Shown here: in pieces, positions 37,780 to 46,847 of the stretch
Layout of the letters: the number at the start of each line of letters is the position of its first letter
How positions within the stretch are numbered: the stretch's first letter is position 1
Assembly (NCBI RefSeq): GCF_005938105.1
Contig: NZ_VCPE01000014.1
Coordinates: 1 to 64,000, forward strand
Reading direction: 5' to 3'
DNA length: 64,000 nucleotides
Origin: Brucella haematophila
GTDB taxonomy: Bacteria > Pseudomonadota > Alphaproteobacteria > Rhizobiales > Rhizobiaceae
Notes under the pieces: generated by a model
The model's database searches: none
Told to the model about the DNA's origin: nothing
The model's input: only the letters and a program-made list of their open reading frames with translations
Made by a program: the position numbers and the translations under genes

Positions 37780-38631
37780 TTACAACCAATATGCCACGCG
37801 CCAGCGATACTTACCAAAGAATAACAGAGCCACGCCCCACCCCACAACGGCAATACCGCCAGCCACAAGCCAACTCAATGTTGCGGGCGCTTCGCCGAAC
37901 AAAGGCGCACGCACCAGTTGAATCAAATGATAAAATGGATTCCAATCAATAAAGGCATGCGATACGTGCCCCGGTAAAGTCTTGACCATCCACATGATGG
38001 GCGTGGCATAGAACATGACCTGCAGAATATTTGTAATTACCTGCGTCATGTCGCGAAAACGCGCGCAGATGACAGCCAATATCAGCATTGCCCATGCAAG
38101 ATTGAGACACACCAGCAGGAAACCGGGAATACTCAAAAACACATAAGCGTTAAATCCGCGCCCTAGAATTAGGGCAACAACTGGAAAGATGACAATGTTG
38201 TGGCCAAAGATAATGACATTGCGCCAAAGAGTCCGCATGATATGTGTGAAAAGCGGCAGCCTCACCTGAAGAATAATACCATCAGAAGCGCTGAAAGTCG
38301 TGCAACCCTCTGATAGGGAGGTCGAAATAAACCCCCACATAATAACGCCAGCGCATAGATAAGGCAGAAATACCCGCATTTCTGACTGAAACAGCGTCCC
38401 AAAAATAATTCCGAGGGCGCCGATGAAAACAGCCATATTCAAGGTGAGCCAAAAAGCGCCCACCCGTGAGCGGCGATAACGCTGTGCGACATCTTGCCAG
38501 CCAAATATCAAAGCCAAACGATACTTAGAAAAGGCGTCAGCAATATCGCTCAATGCAGCGGAAATTCCCGCTTTCGGGCGAATAGAAACCGTATCCACTG
38601 TTATGTGCCGCTCGAAAGAGTCAACGCTCAT
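37780..38631 (-). CDS. wzm: Wzm, permease of the O-polysaccharide ABC exporter
   Basis: 283 residues with six membrane helices in the ABC-2 permease pattern. The N-terminal segment ends in FGWQDVAQRYRRSRVGAFW, the coupling-helix signature of Wzm/KpsM proteins. It pairs with Wzt, directly downstream. It is the first gene of the exporter pair; the upstream 230 bases to tRNA-Gln should contain the promoter. Confidence 0.92.
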   Translation of the reverse strand: MSVDSFERHITVDTVSIRPKAGISAALSDIADAFSKYRLALIFGWQDVAQRYRRSRVGAFWLTLNMAVFIGALGIIFGTLFQSEMRVFLPYLCAGVIMWGFISTSLSEGCTTFSASDGIILQVRLPLFTHIMRTLWRNVIIFGHNIVIFPVVALILGRGFNAYVFLSIPGFLLVCLNLAWAMLILAVICARFRDMTQVITNILQVMFYATPIMWMVKTLPGHVSHAFIDWNPFYHLIQLVRAPLFGEAPATLSWLVAGGIAVVGWGVALLFFGKYRWRVAYWL

Positions 38632-38864
38632 GATAGCCCTGCATCAACCGCAAAATTCCCAACATCAGTCCTGAGAACTATGAAAACTGTAACCCACATG
38701 ATGTGCGTACTAGAGGAATAGTTTTTAGAGAGTCAACCATTCCGAACACCGAATGAGTGGAGAATAAGGCTTCAATAAGTCACGCCTATGTGCAGAAGAC
38801 ACCAACAGTCACTGATTACGGCAACGCTCGTATCTTAAACTGTCACAAAATAATTCTGACTTAT

Positions 38865-38939
38865 TGGCTGGGGCGCCTGGATTCGAACCAGGGAATGGCG
38901 GTACCAAAAACCGCTGCCTTACCGCTTGGCTACGCCCCA
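38865..38939 (-). tRNA. tRNA-Gln (anticodon TTG)
   Basis: On the minus strand the sequence starts TGGGGCG and ends CGCCCCA plus G and encoded CCA, a perfect 7-bp acceptor stem. The anticodon arm is GCGGT-TTTTGGT-ACCGC, giving UUG, which reads CAA glutamine codons. The T arm contains GGTTCGAATCC. The 3' end faces the wzm side, where the acquired polysaccharide genes lie, so it is a candidate integration point. Confidence 0.95.
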
Positions 38940-39161
38940 ACAAATCAAACCGAAGCAATCGGTTGCGCGGCCTTATAGCCGCTTCATTTGGCAAGCGCAA
39001 TCGCCTAATCGCGAAATCAACGGCGATGCGCAAACTACCAGTTCGAACGCCATAATCACTCAATCGGCTCACTTCTTCCACCGTCAGTGAAAGCAGGGAT
39101 TTGCGTAGGCCAGCAAAGCTGATAATCCCTTTTCTCAGCTTCATTTGCCGTCGGTATCCTT

Positions 39162-40169
39162 ATGCTTTTTTTAGCAATCTCTTTTCTATTCAGTGCGGCC
39201 CTGTGCGTTCTGGGTCTTGTGATCCTTTCTCGCCTTCTGCCGGCGACATTTTTGGCCGCGCGGATGAATTCGCGCTCCAATCACACCGTCGCAGCCAGGC
39301 AGATTGGCGGACTGGCTTTGATACCGGCCACGCTCGCTACTTTGCTGATTTTCGGGGCCGATCTCGAAATTACCAACAGGCTGCTGCTCTGCCTCGTCGG
39401 TGCGTCGACCCTGCTGTGGGTTATCGGGGGGCTGGATGACAGGTATGAACTGTCCGCGATTTTTCGGCTCGGATCGCAGCTTCTGGCTGCATGTATCGTT
39501 CTATATGGCCTGGGACCTGATTTTCGGCTTCTAGCAGATGTTCTGCCCCATTGGCTGGAAGCTGCATTGATTTTATTTGCGCTTCTGATCGCCATCAATG
39601 TGACGAATTTCATGGATGGCCTCGATCTGATGACCGTCGCCGGACTAGGGATGCCGCTTTCAGGTATTGCTCTGCTGGCAGCGCTTGGTCTTGCAGGTAT
39701 GGAAAGCGGTGGGCTCAGCGCCGTTACTGCCGGTGGTTTGCTTGGATTTGCATTTTTCAACCGTCCCCCTGCCCGCGTTTTCCTCGGCGATTCAGGAAGC
39801 TTGCCGCTCGGGCTCATCACCGGCACTGCCTTGCTTCTTCTGGCGCGCGAGACTCACATCGTCGTGGCGTTGATTTTGCCGCTTTATTATATCCTTGATG
39901 CAGGCTCGACCATTATCATGCGTCTCGGCCAGGGCGAAAATATCCTGAAAGCCCATTCGAAACATGCCTATCAGGTCGCTAAGCGCGCAGGCTGGAGCGT
40001 CCTGAAGGTTGTCGGCCATGTAGCGCTGCTCAACCTGATCCTGATTGCCTGCGCCGTCGCGCTGTTGGCGCTTGACCATCTGATCACGCGCCTCGCCTTT
40101 CTGCTGGTCGCAGTGGTGGCTACGCTCGTGCTGCTACTGGATTTTCGCGGACGCTTCAGGAAGCTATAA
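39162..40169 (+). CDS. wbkF: WbkF-like undecaprenyl-phosphate sugar-1-phosphate transferase (GT4/WecA family)
   Basis: 335 residues with about ten membrane helices. WecA/MraY family motifs are clear: GGLDDRYEL, NVTNFMDGLDLM, FLGDSGSLPLG and the cytoplasmic HAYQVAKRAG. It loads a HexNAc-1-phosphate on undecaprenyl phosphate to start O-chain synthesis. Its 3' end overlaps the convergent wbkD gene by 14 bases. In Brucella wbkF and wbkD are also neighbours at the O-antigen locus, hence the symbol. Confidence 0.87.
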   Translation: MLFLAISFLFSAALCVLGLVILSRLLPATFLAARMNSRSNHTVAARQIGGLALIPATLATLLIFGADLEITNRLLLCLVGASTLLWVIGGLDDRYELSAIFRLGSQLLAACIVLYGLGPDFRLLADVLPHWLEAALILFALLIAINVTNFMDGLDLMTVAGLGMPLSGIALLAALGLAGMESGGLSAVTAGGLLGFAFFNRPPARVFLGDSGSLPLGLITGTALLLLARETHIVVALILPLYYILDAGSTIIMRLGQGENILKAHSKHAYQVAKRAGWSVLKVVGHVALLNLILIACAVALLALDHLITRLAFLLVAVVATLVLLLDFRGRFRKL

Positions 40170-42024
40170 CGCTGAACAGTATCTTGCGTACCGCGTCCAC
40201 GTCGCCGCTTTCCATCGCCGCCTGAAGGCGCTGAAGGCTTTCAGGCACGTCAACAGCGGCCTTGTTTCCCTTTGGAGCGCGCATGATCTTCGGGTGTCGC
40301 GTCGATTGCGCCTGCGATGGATCGTAGAAGAGCTCTTCATACATCTTCTCGCCTTCGCGGATCCCTGTCACTTCGATGGCGATATCGCCTGCCGGATTTT
40401 CCGCATTGCGCACGGTCAGACCGGCCAGCAGGATCATATTTTCAGCCAGATCGCGAATTTTGACCGGCTCGCCCATCTCGAGCAGCACCGTATCGCCAGA
40501 TTCGGCAATCGCACCGGACTGGACGATCAGCTCTGCCGCTTCCTTGATCGACATGAAATAACGCGTCATGTCCTCATGGGTTAGCGTGATGGGGCCACCA
40601 TTGGCGATCTGCTCGCGGAAAAGTGGCACAACCGATCCATTCGATCCAAGCACATTGCCGAAACGGACCGAATAGAACGCCTTCTGCTTGCCCGCTTGTG
40701 CTGCCAGCAAGCCATAGTAATAGACAACCAGCTCGGCCCAACGCTTTGTCGCGCCCATGACATTGGTCGGACGAACGGCCTTGTCTGAGGAGATCAGCAC
40801 CATGCGTTCAACATCGGTAGCCAAAGCCGCCGCCGCCACGTCCAGCGTGCCAAAAACATTGTTGCAGATGCCAATCAGTGGGTTCTTTTCCACCAAGGGC
40901 ACATGTTTATAGGCTGCGCAGTGATAAACCGTATCGATGCGGTTATCGCTCAGCGCTTGCTCGACATAGGCACGGTCACGCACCGAACCCAGCACCGGCA
41001 CGATCTGGCAGGAAGCAAGCTGACGCAGCTGACGCTCGATCTGATAAAGCGCGAATTCGCTCGATTCAAAAAGCACGAGAGATTCAGGATTCCACTGCAC
41101 GATGGTCCGGCAAAGCTGGCTGCCGATGGAGCCGCCTGCACCCGTGACCATGATACGGCGACCTTCGACCACTTCACGCAGCAGTTCCGCGTCTGGCGGC
41201 ACCGGCGAACGACCGAGAAGGTCGTCAATCTCGATATTGCGCAGCGCCGAGACCAGATATTTGCCTGCACTTAGATCGGCAATCGGTGGTAGAATGCGCG
41301 TATTGACCGGGAGCCGCCCAAGCAGACGCGCAAAATCCTGCCGCTGCTTCTGATCGAGCGAGGGTTCAGACACCAGCACCTGCTTAACGCCGTAATTTTC
41401 GATAAGGCCGGGGATTTCTTCTGGCGCGTAAACACGCAGGCCGATGATATCCATCCCCTTGAGCTGCCCGTCTGGATCAACAAAGCCAACCACCAACGTG
41501 TCGCTGTGGCTGCGCAAAGCTGTTGCCAACTGACGTGCAGGTTCTCCAACGCCGACGATCAGCGCCGAACTGGTAAAAGTCCGGCCGGTTTCGGCATTGC
41601 GCAGCAGCCATTTCGCGCCGAAACGGCTGGCCGTGATCAGCACCGTACTCAAAAGCCAATAAAGCAGTGGTACGGAGCGCGGCAAACCGACACCGCCGTA
41701 GAGTCCCATCAGGAAAACCAGCGCTACCCAGAAGAGCGCCGCCACGGCAGTCGCCTGAAAGATCGGCCAGATCGCACGCTCTGCCAGATAGCGAATGATG
41801 GCGCGATACAGTCCGAAGCGGATGAAAACCGGAACTGCCAGAATGGGCGCAATGATGATCAGAAAAAGCTGAGCATTATTCGGTGCGAAAACAAAGCCCA
41901 GACGGATCACAAACGCCAGATAAGCGCTCAGCAAAAGCAGAACGCAATCGCTCAGCATCAATATAATTTGCTTGGTAATTCGCGGCAAAAGCGCCAGCCT
42001 TTGCCAGGGATATCTTAAACTCAT
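40156..42024 (-). CDS. wbkD: WbkD-like membrane nucleotide-sugar 4,6-dehydratase (WbpM/CapD family)
   Basis: 622 residues. Four membrane helices (residues 15-130) precede a first Rossmann-like domain (SSALIVGVGEPARQLATAL) and the catalytic SDR domain (MVTGAGGSIGSQLCRTI near 290). The active-site Tyr of ordinary SDRs is replaced by Met in TNVMGATKRWAE, as usual for WbpM-type enzymes. It converts UDP-GlcNAc to the 4-keto-6-deoxy sugar, the precursor of the quinovosamine-type primer. It is convergent with wbkF. Confidence 0.9.
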   Translation of the reverse strand: MSLRYPWQRLALLPRITKQIILMLSDCVLLLLSAYLAFVIRLGFVFAPNNAQLFLIIIAPILAVPVFIRFGLYRAIIRYLAERAIWPIFQATAVAALFWVALVFLMGLYGGVGLPRSVPLLYWLLSTVLITASRFGAKWLLRNAETGRTFTSSALIVGVGEPARQLATALRSHSDTLVVGFVDPDGQLKGMDIIGLRVYAPEEIPGLIENYGVKQVLVSEPSLDQKQRQDFARLLGRLPVNTRILPPIADLSAGKYLVSALRNIEIDDLLGRSPVPPDAELLREVVEGRRIMVTGAGGSIGSQLCRTIVQWNPESLVLFESSEFALYQIERQLRQLASCQIVPVLGSVRDRAYVEQALSDNRIDTVYHCAAYKHVPLVEKNPLIGICNNVFGTLDVAAAALATDVERMVLISSDKAVRPTNVMGATKRWAELVVYYYGLLAAQAGKQKAFYSVRFGNVLGSNGSVVPLFREQIANGGPITLTHEDMTRYFMSIKEAAELIVQSGAIAESGDTVLLEMGEPVKIRDLAENMILLAGLTVRNAENPAGDIAIEVTGIREGEKMYEELFYDPSQAQSTRHPKIMRAPKGNKAAVDVPESLQRLQAAMESGDVDAVRKILFSVIAS

Positions 42025-42294
42025 ACGCGCATTATCCTGCTCTCAAAACAGAGCGAAACAATTACCCACACTGTCGACGGCAAAAATTGCTTACCCTAAC
42101 CGACAATGAAGCCCCTCGCATTTCCGCAATCGTTAGCATGAGTCCGCAAGGCGAACCATCTTAATTGAGCCTGCATATAATAAACGAACCAGTTTCAGGA
42201 AGTTAAAACGCAGGTGCGGCAGAAAAACACCAAAAAGCGACGATCTGTCCGGAAAAATTCCGATTTTCCAGACAGATAGGCCGAGATCTTCCGT

Positions 42295-43131
42295 TCAGGA
42301 TATCGCGACACCTGTTCTGACACTGCGCCACGACGTGCCGTCAGAATAAGCGAGCTGTGCGCCGGCCGATGCATCTGTCACATAGACCATCGCGCCAGTG
42401 CCTTGATTCGATGCCTGCGGCAGATTGAGTTTCGCATAAGATGCCGGCCGGATCGGCCCATCGACGTCGAGGCGTGTCACTGGCGTATTAGCGCCGATGG
42501 CGACATTGCCTGTTGCACGATCCACCCGCATTGCCTGACGCCATGTCCCCAGATCATCGCTGACCTTGATGCTGAAATCGCTGCTGCCATTCAGGCCCAT
42601 TTCGGCGTAGCCGGTCCAGCTTGTCTGAAACAGAAGGCTGACCGTGTCAGTCGCGGCCTGCTTGTTGAGCTTGATCTGATGCCCGGCGCCCGCATTGTTG
42701 AACAGGCTCGCCGCCGATGACACCGCAAAGCGATTGACCGCATCCGCTGTCGCCTGAATGCCAAGCATCGATACTGAAAGCGTATCCGGCACACTGCCGG
42801 TCGAATTCCATAGCGCGCCATCGAAAACCAGCAGCTTCGCCTCCGCCTCAATATAGGCCTGCCAGCCGGTGGCGGGCTGAATGAACAGCCAGCCATCATC
42901 GATAAACGAGGCAATCATGCCGTTCTTGCCCGACCAAGCGCCGGTCGCGGACGATGCCACGATATAGCGTGCGCCAGCAGAAGGCGTCGCCGGTGGGGCG
43001 GCTAAGGTGCGCGACTTCACGCTCAGATTCACGACCGCATCCAGCAGACGCAATGCTTCATTGTGCGTGACATGCTTCTGCGCCTGACTGGGCAGAATAT
43101 AGGGAAGTTTCAGATTGGGTGTTTCGTCCAT
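42295..43131 (-). CDS. DUF2793 protein with phage tail-fibre-like C-terminus
   Basis: 278 residues. The N-terminal part (LPYILPSQAQKHVTHNEALRLLDAVVNL, then ARYIVASSATGAW and GWLFIQPATGW) is the DUF2793 pattern found in phages and gene transfer agents. The C-terminal part (GNVAIGANTPVTRLDVDGPI) resembles the repeat of bacteriophage tail fibres and trimeric adhesins. No signal peptide or other phage gene is nearby. Probably a domesticated phage-derived protein; the function is unknown. Confidence 0.75.
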   Translation of the reverse strand: MDETPNLKLPYILPSQAQKHVTHNEALRLLDAVVNLSVKSRTLAAPPATPSAGARYIVASSATGAWSGKNGMIASFIDDGWLFIQPATGWQAYIEAEAKLLVFDGALWNSTGSVPDTLSVSMLGIQATADAVNRFAVSSAASLFNNAGAGHQIKLNKQAATDTVSLLFQTSWTGYAEMGLNGSSDFSIKVSDDLGTWRQAMRVDRATGNVAIGANTPVTRLDVDGPIRPASYAKLNLPQASNQGTGAMVYVTDASAGAQLAYSDGTSWRSVRTGVAIS

Positions 43132-43197
43132 GTTCGGCTCCTCGATTGATACTGCGAGGAGTCTAAACTTGGTGAACAGGTTGGGGATAAATGCCGG

Positions 43198-43551
43198 TCA
43201 GCTGCCGCGATAGGTCGAATAGGACCACGGGCTGACGAGCAGCGGCACGTGATAGTGCCCTTCCACGTCCGCGATAGCAAACCGGATCGGAATGAGATCA
43301 AGGAAAGGCGGATTGGCCTGATCGGCCCCGCGCCCTTCAAAATACTCCGCCACATGGAATTGCAGCTCATAAATGCCGACCTGCATGTCGTCGCCGGTCA
43401 GCAGCGGAGCATCGGTGCGGCCATCCAGATTGGTGACAACGCGCTTGATCCGTTCCGGTGCGCCCTTGCTGATCCGGTAAAGCTCGATGCGCATTGCCGC
43501 AGCCGGGCTGCCATGTGCTGTGTCGAGAACGTGCGTGGAGAGTCTACCCAT
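43198..43551 (-). CDS. uraH: 5-hydroxyisourate hydrolase (transthyretin-like)
   Basis: 117 residues. The N-terminal [14 protein letters not shown] and the C-terminal tetrapeptide YRGS are the diagnostic signatures of the family, and [16 protein letters not shown] precedes the end. It hydrolyses 5-hydroxyisourate to OHCU in uric acid breakdown in the cytoplasm. It lies directly downstream of the ureidoglycolate lyase gene. Confidence 0.95.
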   Translation of the reverse strand: MGRLSTHVLDTAHGSPAAAMRIELYRISKGAPERIKRVVTNLDGRTDAPLLTGDDMQVGIYELQFHVAEYFEGRGADQANPPFLDLIPIRFAIADVEGHYHVPLLVSPWSYSTYRGS

Positions 43552-43569
43552 ATTACCCCTCGAAAAACT

Positions 43570-44079
43570 TCAGGCTGGTTTCGCCGACTGGATGCGGAAA
43601 ACGACATCCGGGAAGAAATATTCTTCCAGATTATCCTCCTTGCCAGCACGGTCAACGATGAGAAAATCCGATTTCTGCTCAAGCGCCAGAAGCGGATGAT
43701 GCCAGACATTCTTGAGATAGTTGACACCCTGATCCGGCTTGGCAAGAAAAACGCGCGGACGCCCGGGCTTGCCATCCACATCTTCGGCCACCACGACGAG
43801 AAACGGACGCCGTTCCAGCGGAATGAAAGCCTGCGAGCCGAAGGGGTGACGCTCCATCATGACGATATCGATGGGCGCTTCAAAAGACTGGCCCCGAAAA
43901 ATATTGATCAGCACGCGCGCTTCCGTGCCATCTGCCTCAACCCGGGCCAGATCATGAAAACGCTCGGTGGAACCATTGTTGATGAGACGTCGCTCCGCCC
44001 CTTCAACCTCGATGACATCACCGAAAGGTGCGAATGCCTGCTTGGTCAGCGGCTCTACCGCCAGCGTCTCAACCTTCAA
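43570..44079 (-). CDS. allA: Ureidoglycolate lyase (AllA family)
   Basis: 169 residues, a small cupin. [21 protein letters not shown] at the start, [17 protein letters not shown] in the centre and [16 protein letters not shown] at the end fit the AllA family, which splits ureidoglycolate into glyoxylate and urea. The start is TTG 44079 with GGGAGG upstream; the frame extends further to 44133 but without a better start. It forms a two-gene unit with uraH. Confidence 0.9.
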   Translation of the reverse strand: MKVETLAVEPLTKQAFAPFGDVIEVEGAERRLINNGSTERFHDLARVEADGTEARVLINIFRGQSFEAPIDIVMMERHPFGSQAFIPLERRPFLVVVAEDVDGKPGRPRVFLAKPDQGVNYLKNVWHHPLLALEQKSDFLIVDRAGKEDNLEEYFFPDVVFRIQSAKPA

Positions 44080-44164
44080 CTGTGCCTCCCACAAATCAGA
44101 ACAGGAGGATGACAAAGCGTCGTCCGGCGTCACTTGTCAATCGCGAAGCAGTTTCAACGAGATA

Positions 44165-44194
44165 TGAATAAAGGCCGGACGTCATCCGGCCTTT
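44165..44194 (-). terminator. Intrinsic terminator-like hairpin
   Basis: A perfect 10-bp stem AAAGGCCGGA/TCCGGCCTTT lies 49 bases past the small membrane protein gene, with a short T-containing tail on the minus strand. Confidence 0.75.
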
Positions 44195-44242
44195 GCAGCC
44201 ATTGGAAGATGAGTTTGACAATCATGCGCTCTGGAGCGCGTG

Positions 44243-44473
44243 TCACTTCTTCTTGGAAAAACCGTAGAGCGCGGAAAAGCCCAAGAGCGCAACTGCCTGC
44301 ACCGCCATGATCATATAGATGAAATCGACCTTCACCCCGGAAGCAATCGCAAGGAGGGCCGTCGCGATCAAGCCAAACGAAATGAACGAGAATATTCGGG
44401 CCAGTTGTTTGGTTTGACGAGATTCGGCGGCGAGCGATGCGGTAGCGACGCGTGACTTTGCTCTATGCGGCAT
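44243..44473 (-). CDS. Small two-helix membrane protein
   Basis: 76 residues. A basic, soluble N-terminus (MPHRAKSRVA) is followed by two hydrophobic helices (FSFISFGLIATALLAIASGV and IYMIMAVQAVALLGFSALYGF) and a Lys-rich end. ATG 44473 is chosen because CAGGAG lies just upstream. The family is not recognised. It is monocistronic with its own terminator. Confidence 0.7.
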   Translation of the reverse strand: MPHRAKSRVATASLAAESRQTKQLARIFSFISFGLIATALLAIASGVKVDFIYMIMAVQAVALLGFSALYGFSKKK

Positions 44474-44547
44474 ATCCAACTCCTGAACGTGATGAATACG
44501 ATTTCCGAATTTCGAACGCACAACCATCTGGCGATACTTGCCGTTGC

Positions 44548-44691
44548 AGTGTCTGAATCAAAAAGGCGATAGGTCGCGGCGAAAATGGCGATTTCGAGAA
44601 CCGGAGCGGAATGTACTTTTGGGTACATGAGCACCGGAAGTATAGAAATTGCCATTTGCAGCCCGGCATGGCGACTTTTGGATCAGACACT
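44548..44691. repeat. 144-base imperfect inverted repeat
   Basis: The outer ends AGTGTCTGAATCAAAAAGGCGAT and its near-complement at 44669-44691 match over more than 20 bases. Inner parts match again (AAATGGCGATTTC with GAAATTGCCATTT), down to a perfect ATGTAC-TTTTGG-GTACAT centre at 44611-44628. It fills most of the 302-base gap between two divergent genes. It is a cruciform-type intergenic repeat, not a gene. Confidence 0.75.
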
Positions 44692-44775
44692 CAGACAGTT
44701 AACGTTTGAAATCCCACTATATAAGTCCTATGCCGTTTCGACAATGACACCACAGATAAATTGGAAGTGACTTCC

Positions 44776-45681
44776 ATGGCGCTTGTTTTCGACAGCAGTT
44801 TCTCTCCTGAATATGGGAAGCCGGTTGAGCTAAGTAAAGGGATTGTCCGCCTGACGGTCAACAATCCGAGCGCCTTCACCTTTCATGGCACCAACAGCTA
44901 CATTGTCGGCCATGACACGCTGGCCGTCATTGATCCGGGGCCGGTCGATGAGGCTCATTATCATGCCTTGCTCGCCGCCATTGCCGGACGTCCCGTCAGC
45001 CATATTTTTGTCAGCCATACCCATCGCGATCATTCGCCGCTGGCCGAGCGCCTCAAAAACGAGCTTGGCGCGAAGACGGTCGCCGAAGGCCCGCACCGGC
45101 CTGCCCGCCCCTATCATGCGGGCGAGGTCAACGCGCTTGAAGCCAGCGCCGACACGGATTTCGCGCCTGATATCGTGCTCGCTGATGGCGGGACCGTCGA
45201 AGGTGATGGCTGGGCGCTGGAAGGTCTCCACACACCGGGCCATGCCGCGAACCACATGGCTTTCGGGCTGAAAGGCACAGATATCCTGTTTTCAGCCGAT
45301 CATGTCATGGCCTGGGCGACGTCCATCGTCGCACCGCCGGACGGCTCGATGAGCGATTATATGGCCTCGCTCGAAAAACTGCTGGCCCGCGAAGATCATG
45401 TCTATCTGCCCGGCCATGGCGGCGCAGTGACCAAGCCCGCAGCCTTTGTGCGCGGCTTGCGCGCCCACCGCAGAATGCGCGAGCGCGCCATTTTCGAGCG
45501 GATCATTCAGGGTGACCGCACCATCGGCGACATGGTAAGGGCGATCTACCGCGATACAGATCCGCGCCTGCATGGCGCGGCAGCCCTCTCGGTGCTGGCG
45601 CATCTGGAAGATCTGGTTGGACGCGGAGAAATTGTGACCGATGGCGACCCATCGCTCGACGGCATTTACCAGCCCAAATAA
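44776..45681 (+). CDS. Metallo-beta-lactamase-fold hydrolase (LACTB2-like)
   Basis: 301 residues. The zinc motif is SHTHRDHSPL, followed by HTPGHAANHM, ADHVMAW and LPGHGG. The C-terminal 70 residues (MRERAIFERIIQGDRTIGDMVRAIY and beyond) form the winged-helix tail typical of LACTB2-like hydrolases. ATG 44776 is preferred to TTG 44761. Substrates of the group include thioesters and RNA; the actual one is unknown. It is convergent with the DUF1499 gene. Confidence 0.88.
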   Translation: MALVFDSSFSPEYGKPVELSKGIVRLTVNNPSAFTFHGTNSYIVGHDTLAVIDPGPVDEAHYHALLAAIAGRPVSHIFVSHTHRDHSPLAERLKNELGAKTVAEGPHRPARPYHAGEVNALEASADTDFAPDIVLADGGTVEGDGWALEGLHTPGHAANHMAFGLKGTDILFSADHVMAWATSIVAPPDGSMSDYMASLEKLLAREDHVYLPGHGGAVTKPAAFVRGLRAHRRMRERAIFERIIQGDRTIGDMVRAIYRDTDPRLHGAAALSVLAHLEDLVGRGEIVTDGDPSLDGIYQPK

Positions 45682-45687
45682 GTCGCA

Positions 45688-46476
45688 CTATTCAACGTCG
45701 GCAGGCGCCTTGTTCACTTCGCCTTCCAGGCTGCCAAGAAAATCGGTGATGAAGGCCGCGTTTTGCCCCATGTCGCGTTTGCCATAGCGCGACAGCGAGC
45801 GGATATCGACATAGGTGGTTTCGCCTTCATCCAGCAGCCGGATGACGATATCGCTCTTGAGGCCGAGAATGAAACTATGGGCGGTTGCCACAAAGCGTGT
45901 GGCGTTTTCTTCCGGCGACGGCGCATCATTGGCGATCACCTGCCAGCCGAAATTCTTCAACACGGTCTGCACGCCCTGCGCCACGCGGTCGGGCGCGGCC
46001 TCATAGCGGCGGCCCAGCACATCGGGATAGGCGGTGAGCTGCGTCAGCGCATCGCCGCTGACTGTCGATGTCAGCGGGTTCATCCATTGCAGGCGATGCG
46101 GCATGTTGGTGGGGAATTGCGGCGGCGTGTCGAAATCGGTCGAGATATCATAGAGCGCTGGCGAGCTGATCCAGAGAACGCCCAGCAAGCCGAGCGGCAC
46201 CAGCACGATGCAGGCAAACATGCAGCCCGTGAAAGACCGTGCCCCGCCCTTGTCGCCATTGACCCAGAGATTGCGAAAACCCTTGGCTGCGCAAAGCAGT
46301 GCCAGCAGCGCAAGAGCGCCGCTCAATCCGGCAGCCAGGACGAAATCAGGCGTTTCGAGCTTCCAGAAGCGATGCAGCAGAAAAGCCAGCACCAGCAGCA
46401 CCGCAGCAAAGACACCAAACCGCAAGGCCCAGACCGCAGAACGCGACTGCCGCCGCTGATAGCGAAGTTTTCTCAT
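45688..46476 (-). CDS. DUF1499 domain membrane protein
   Basis: 262 residues. Three membrane helices lie in the first 125 residues, and a C-terminal DUF1499 domain follows (from YDISTDFDTPPQF to the end, with VIANDAPSPEENATRFVATA and DIVIRLLDEGETTYVDIRSLSRYGKRDMGQN). ATG 46476 with GGGAAT upstream is preferred to 46494. The function is unknown; the domain is common in alphaproteobacteria. Confidence 0.82.
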   Translation of the reverse strand: MRKLRYQRRQSRSAVWALRFGVFAAVLLVLAFLLHRFWKLETPDFVLAAGLSGALALLALLCAAKGFRNLWVNGDKGGARSFTGCMFACIVLVPLGLLGVLWISSPALYDISTDFDTPPQFPTNMPHRLQWMNPLTSTVSGDALTQLTAYPDVLGRRYEAAPDRVAQGVQTVLKNFGWQVIANDAPSPEENATRFVATAHSFILGLKSDIVIRLLDEGETTYVDIRSLSRYGKRDMGQNAAFITDFLGSLEGEVNKAPADVE

Positions 46477-46493
46477 CCAGATTCCCAGAAGCA

Positions 46494-46548
46494 CATCCCG
46501 AAAAGTGCAAAGCGGTTTTCGGATCAGATGTGCGTGAAAAACAAAACG
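46494..46548. repeat. Mosaic palindromic repeat, second copy
   Basis: Segments GCACATCCCGAAAAGTG, then GCGGTTTTCGGATCAG, then GATGTGCGTGAAAAACAAA match the minus strand of the repeat at 6464-6609. It is shorter, lacking the CAGTCCA palindrome. It overlaps the region just upstream of the DUF1499 start. Confidence 0.65.
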
Positions 46549-46847
46549 TCAGAATCCCAAAACGGCCACAACATTCAGCCATGCTTATGAATAGCAGAGA
46601 GATTCGACCCCGGCAAAACATCCAGCTGTACGGTCGTGCATATTCGTCTCTACTGGCCGAAAAGGCACACGCTATACGCGATCACAGCACCGTAAAAACG
46701 CAAGAAGTGTAGGCTATTTGAGGGTCACTATTGCCGCCTAACAGAAAAAAGCGAGGTAAATCAATCAAAAGAGCATTGCAGCAACTTCTAATGAAGGGCA
46801 TGATCAATTATTAGGGGGCTTTTTTCGGATTCGTCGGAGAGGACGGA
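46549..46847. other. Gene-free stretch upstream of 46848
   Basis: No credible gene on either strand. The last 100 bases are AT-rich and should hold the promoter of the hypothetical gene at 46848. Nothing else is recognised. Confidence 0.45.
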
